Of a stretch of 6,998 bases of DNA, positions 6,381 to 6,998 are shown one piece after another. A program made the position numbers and the translations under genes. Within the stretch, counting starts at the first letter, position 1, and every line of letters starts with the position of its first letter. The notes below the pieces were generated by a model. The model did no database searches and had not been told where the DNA came from. It saw nothing but the letters and a program-made list of their open reading frames with translations. Source of the DNA: an uncultured Sphingomonas sp. (lineage in GTDB: Bacteria > Pseudomonadota > Alphaproteobacteria > Sphingomonadales > Sphingomonadaceae); the NCBI GenBank assembly GCA_934555855.1, contig CAKTFL010000116.1:1-6998 (forward strand). The letters run 5' to 3'.

Positions 6381-6398
6381 GTGATGGTTATCCGTCAC
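6381..6398. repeat. Small hairpin between parB and the SnoaL-like gene
   Basis: GTGATGG (6381-6387) and CCGTCAC (6392-6398) form a 7-bp stem with a TTAT loop. In plus-strand RNA one pair is G-U; in minus-strand RNA, the direction of the flanking genes, it is an A-C mismatch. It has no U-tract and is a weak terminator candidate for parB. Confidence 0.15.
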
Positions 6399-6417
6399 CC
6401 CTGCCGGGCAACGGCGC

Positions 6418-6998
6418 CTAGATCGTCTCGCCCGTCAGCCGCTGGCAGACCATGTCCAGCTGATCGAGCGTCGAGTAATTCACCTCCAGCGTCCCACCTG
6501 TCTCGCCATGGCTGATCCGGACCGACAGGCCGAGCAGGTCGCTCAGCTGGTGTTCCAACGCGGCGATATCGGCATTGGGTTTGGCCGCTTCACGGCCGGC
6601 GGACGATTGCCGCGCCTTCCGCTCGCGCGTCAGCTTCTCCGTCTCGCGTACCGACAGCCCACGCGCGACGACCTGTTCGGCAAGCCTGTCGACCTCCGGT
6701 GCGCCGATCAGCGCCCGTGCATGACCCATGCTGAGCGATCCATCAACCACTCGCGATTGGACACTGTCAGGTAACTCCAGCAGCCGCAGCAGGTTGGCGA
6801 TGTGGCTGCGCGACTTCTGAACGATCTTGGCCAACGCATCCTGGGTATGGCCAAACTCATCGGCCAGCCGTTGATAGGCTTTCGCCTCTTCGATGGCATT
6901 CAGGTCCTGACGCTGGATGTTTTCGACCAGCGCGATTTCCAGCGTTTGAGCGTCATCCAGTTCCCGGATGACGACTGGAACTTCATGCAGTCGTGCGC
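6418..6998 (-). CDS. parB: ParB chromosome/plasmid partition protein (partial, N-terminus outside window)
   Basis: ParB binds parS sites near a replication origin, spreads as a CTP-dependent clamp and works with the ParA ATPase to segregate DNA. The visible 192 residues (frame entering at 6996) start within the ParB/Srx-like domain. They contain ALVENIQRQDLN, the classical ParB box, followed by a helical region with IEEAKAYQRL, the helix-turn-helix around TQDALAKIVQKSRSHI and ANLLRLLELP, then GSLSMGHARALIG. A charged linker leads to the C-terminal dimerisation domain near LLGLSVRIS, ending QRLTGETI. Roughly 100 N-terminal residues, including the GERRxRA CTP-binding motif, lie beyond the edge. 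parA would be expected upstream, off to the right. The sequence resembles chromosomal ParB of alphaproteobacteria more than plasmid types, but the replicon cannot be settled here. The downstream genes are not the usual partition neighbours. Confidence 0.95.
   Translation of the reverse strand, partial: ARLHEVPVVIRELDDAQTLEIALVENIQRQDLNAIEEAKAYQRLADEFGHTQDALAKIVQKSRSHIANLLRLLELPDSVQSRVVDGSLSMGHARALIGAPEVDRLAEQVVARGLSVRETEKLTRERKARQSSAGREAAKPNADIAALEHQLSDLLGLSVRISHGETGGTLEVNYSTLDQLDMVCQRLTGETI

Noticed and set aside
6377..6384. TCACGTGA core resembling the centre of a parS site near parB
   Set aside because: Only the central 8 bases match; the outer bases of the 16-bp parS palindrome do not, and it overlaps the SD of the SnoaL-like gene. 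Another CACGTG lies inside GH97 coding sequence, so the core alone is not informative.
1..6998. tRNA, rRNA, CRISPR array, IS element or prophage site
   Set aside because: No cloverleaf-like segment, regular spaced repeats, transposase frame or terminal inverted repeats were seen by eye on either strand. Almost the whole window is taken up by ordinary coding genes.

Overview
The window looks like high-GC chromosomal DNA from an alphaproteobacterium, most probably a sphingomonad. This rests on the strong G/C bias at third codon positions, a ParB of alphaproteobacterial type, and a sugar locus that pairs a sucrose-transporter-like MFS protein with a GH68 enzyme. The taxonomic call is inference and could not be checked against a database.

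Layout, left to right. (1) Bases 3-101 are the last 32 codons of an unidentified plus-strand gene. It ends convergently against the next gene, and a good stem-loop spans both stop codons. (2) Bases 111-2639, minus strand, form a two-gene sucrose unit: an SLC45/SUT-like sugar:cation symporter followed by a cytoplasmic-looking GH68 beta-fructosyl enzyme. (3) Bases 2640-2863 are a divergent control region with an SD-like site for each gene, a candidate promoter on each strand, a LacI-like operator candidate and three copies of a CGATTG word. (4) Bases 2864-4918, plus strand, encode a secreted GH97 glycosidase with the retaining, alpha-galactosidase-type active site. (5) Bases 4935-6369, minus strand, hold a luciferase-like (LLM) flavin oxidoreductase gene and, upstream of it, a small SnoaL-like gene. 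(6) Bases 6418-6998 are the C-terminal two thirds of parB, cut by the window edge.

The three sugar genes fit one pathway. The periplasmic or exported GH97 would remove galactose from raffinose-family oligosaccharides and release sucrose. The MFS protein would carry sucrose across the inner membrane, and the signal-less GH68 would split it inside the cell. The GH68 enzyme has Gln at the position where levan-forming relatives have Arg or His, which favours hydrolysis over polymer synthesis. No regulator, TonB-dependent receptor or fructokinase is seen in the window; they may lie to the left. The right half (LLM, SnoaL, parB) appears unrelated to sugar use. It places this catabolic locus beside a partition gene, possibly near a replication origin.

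No RNA gene, insertion sequence, CRISPR array or attachment site was recognised. There is no gene-free stretch longer than about 225 bases.
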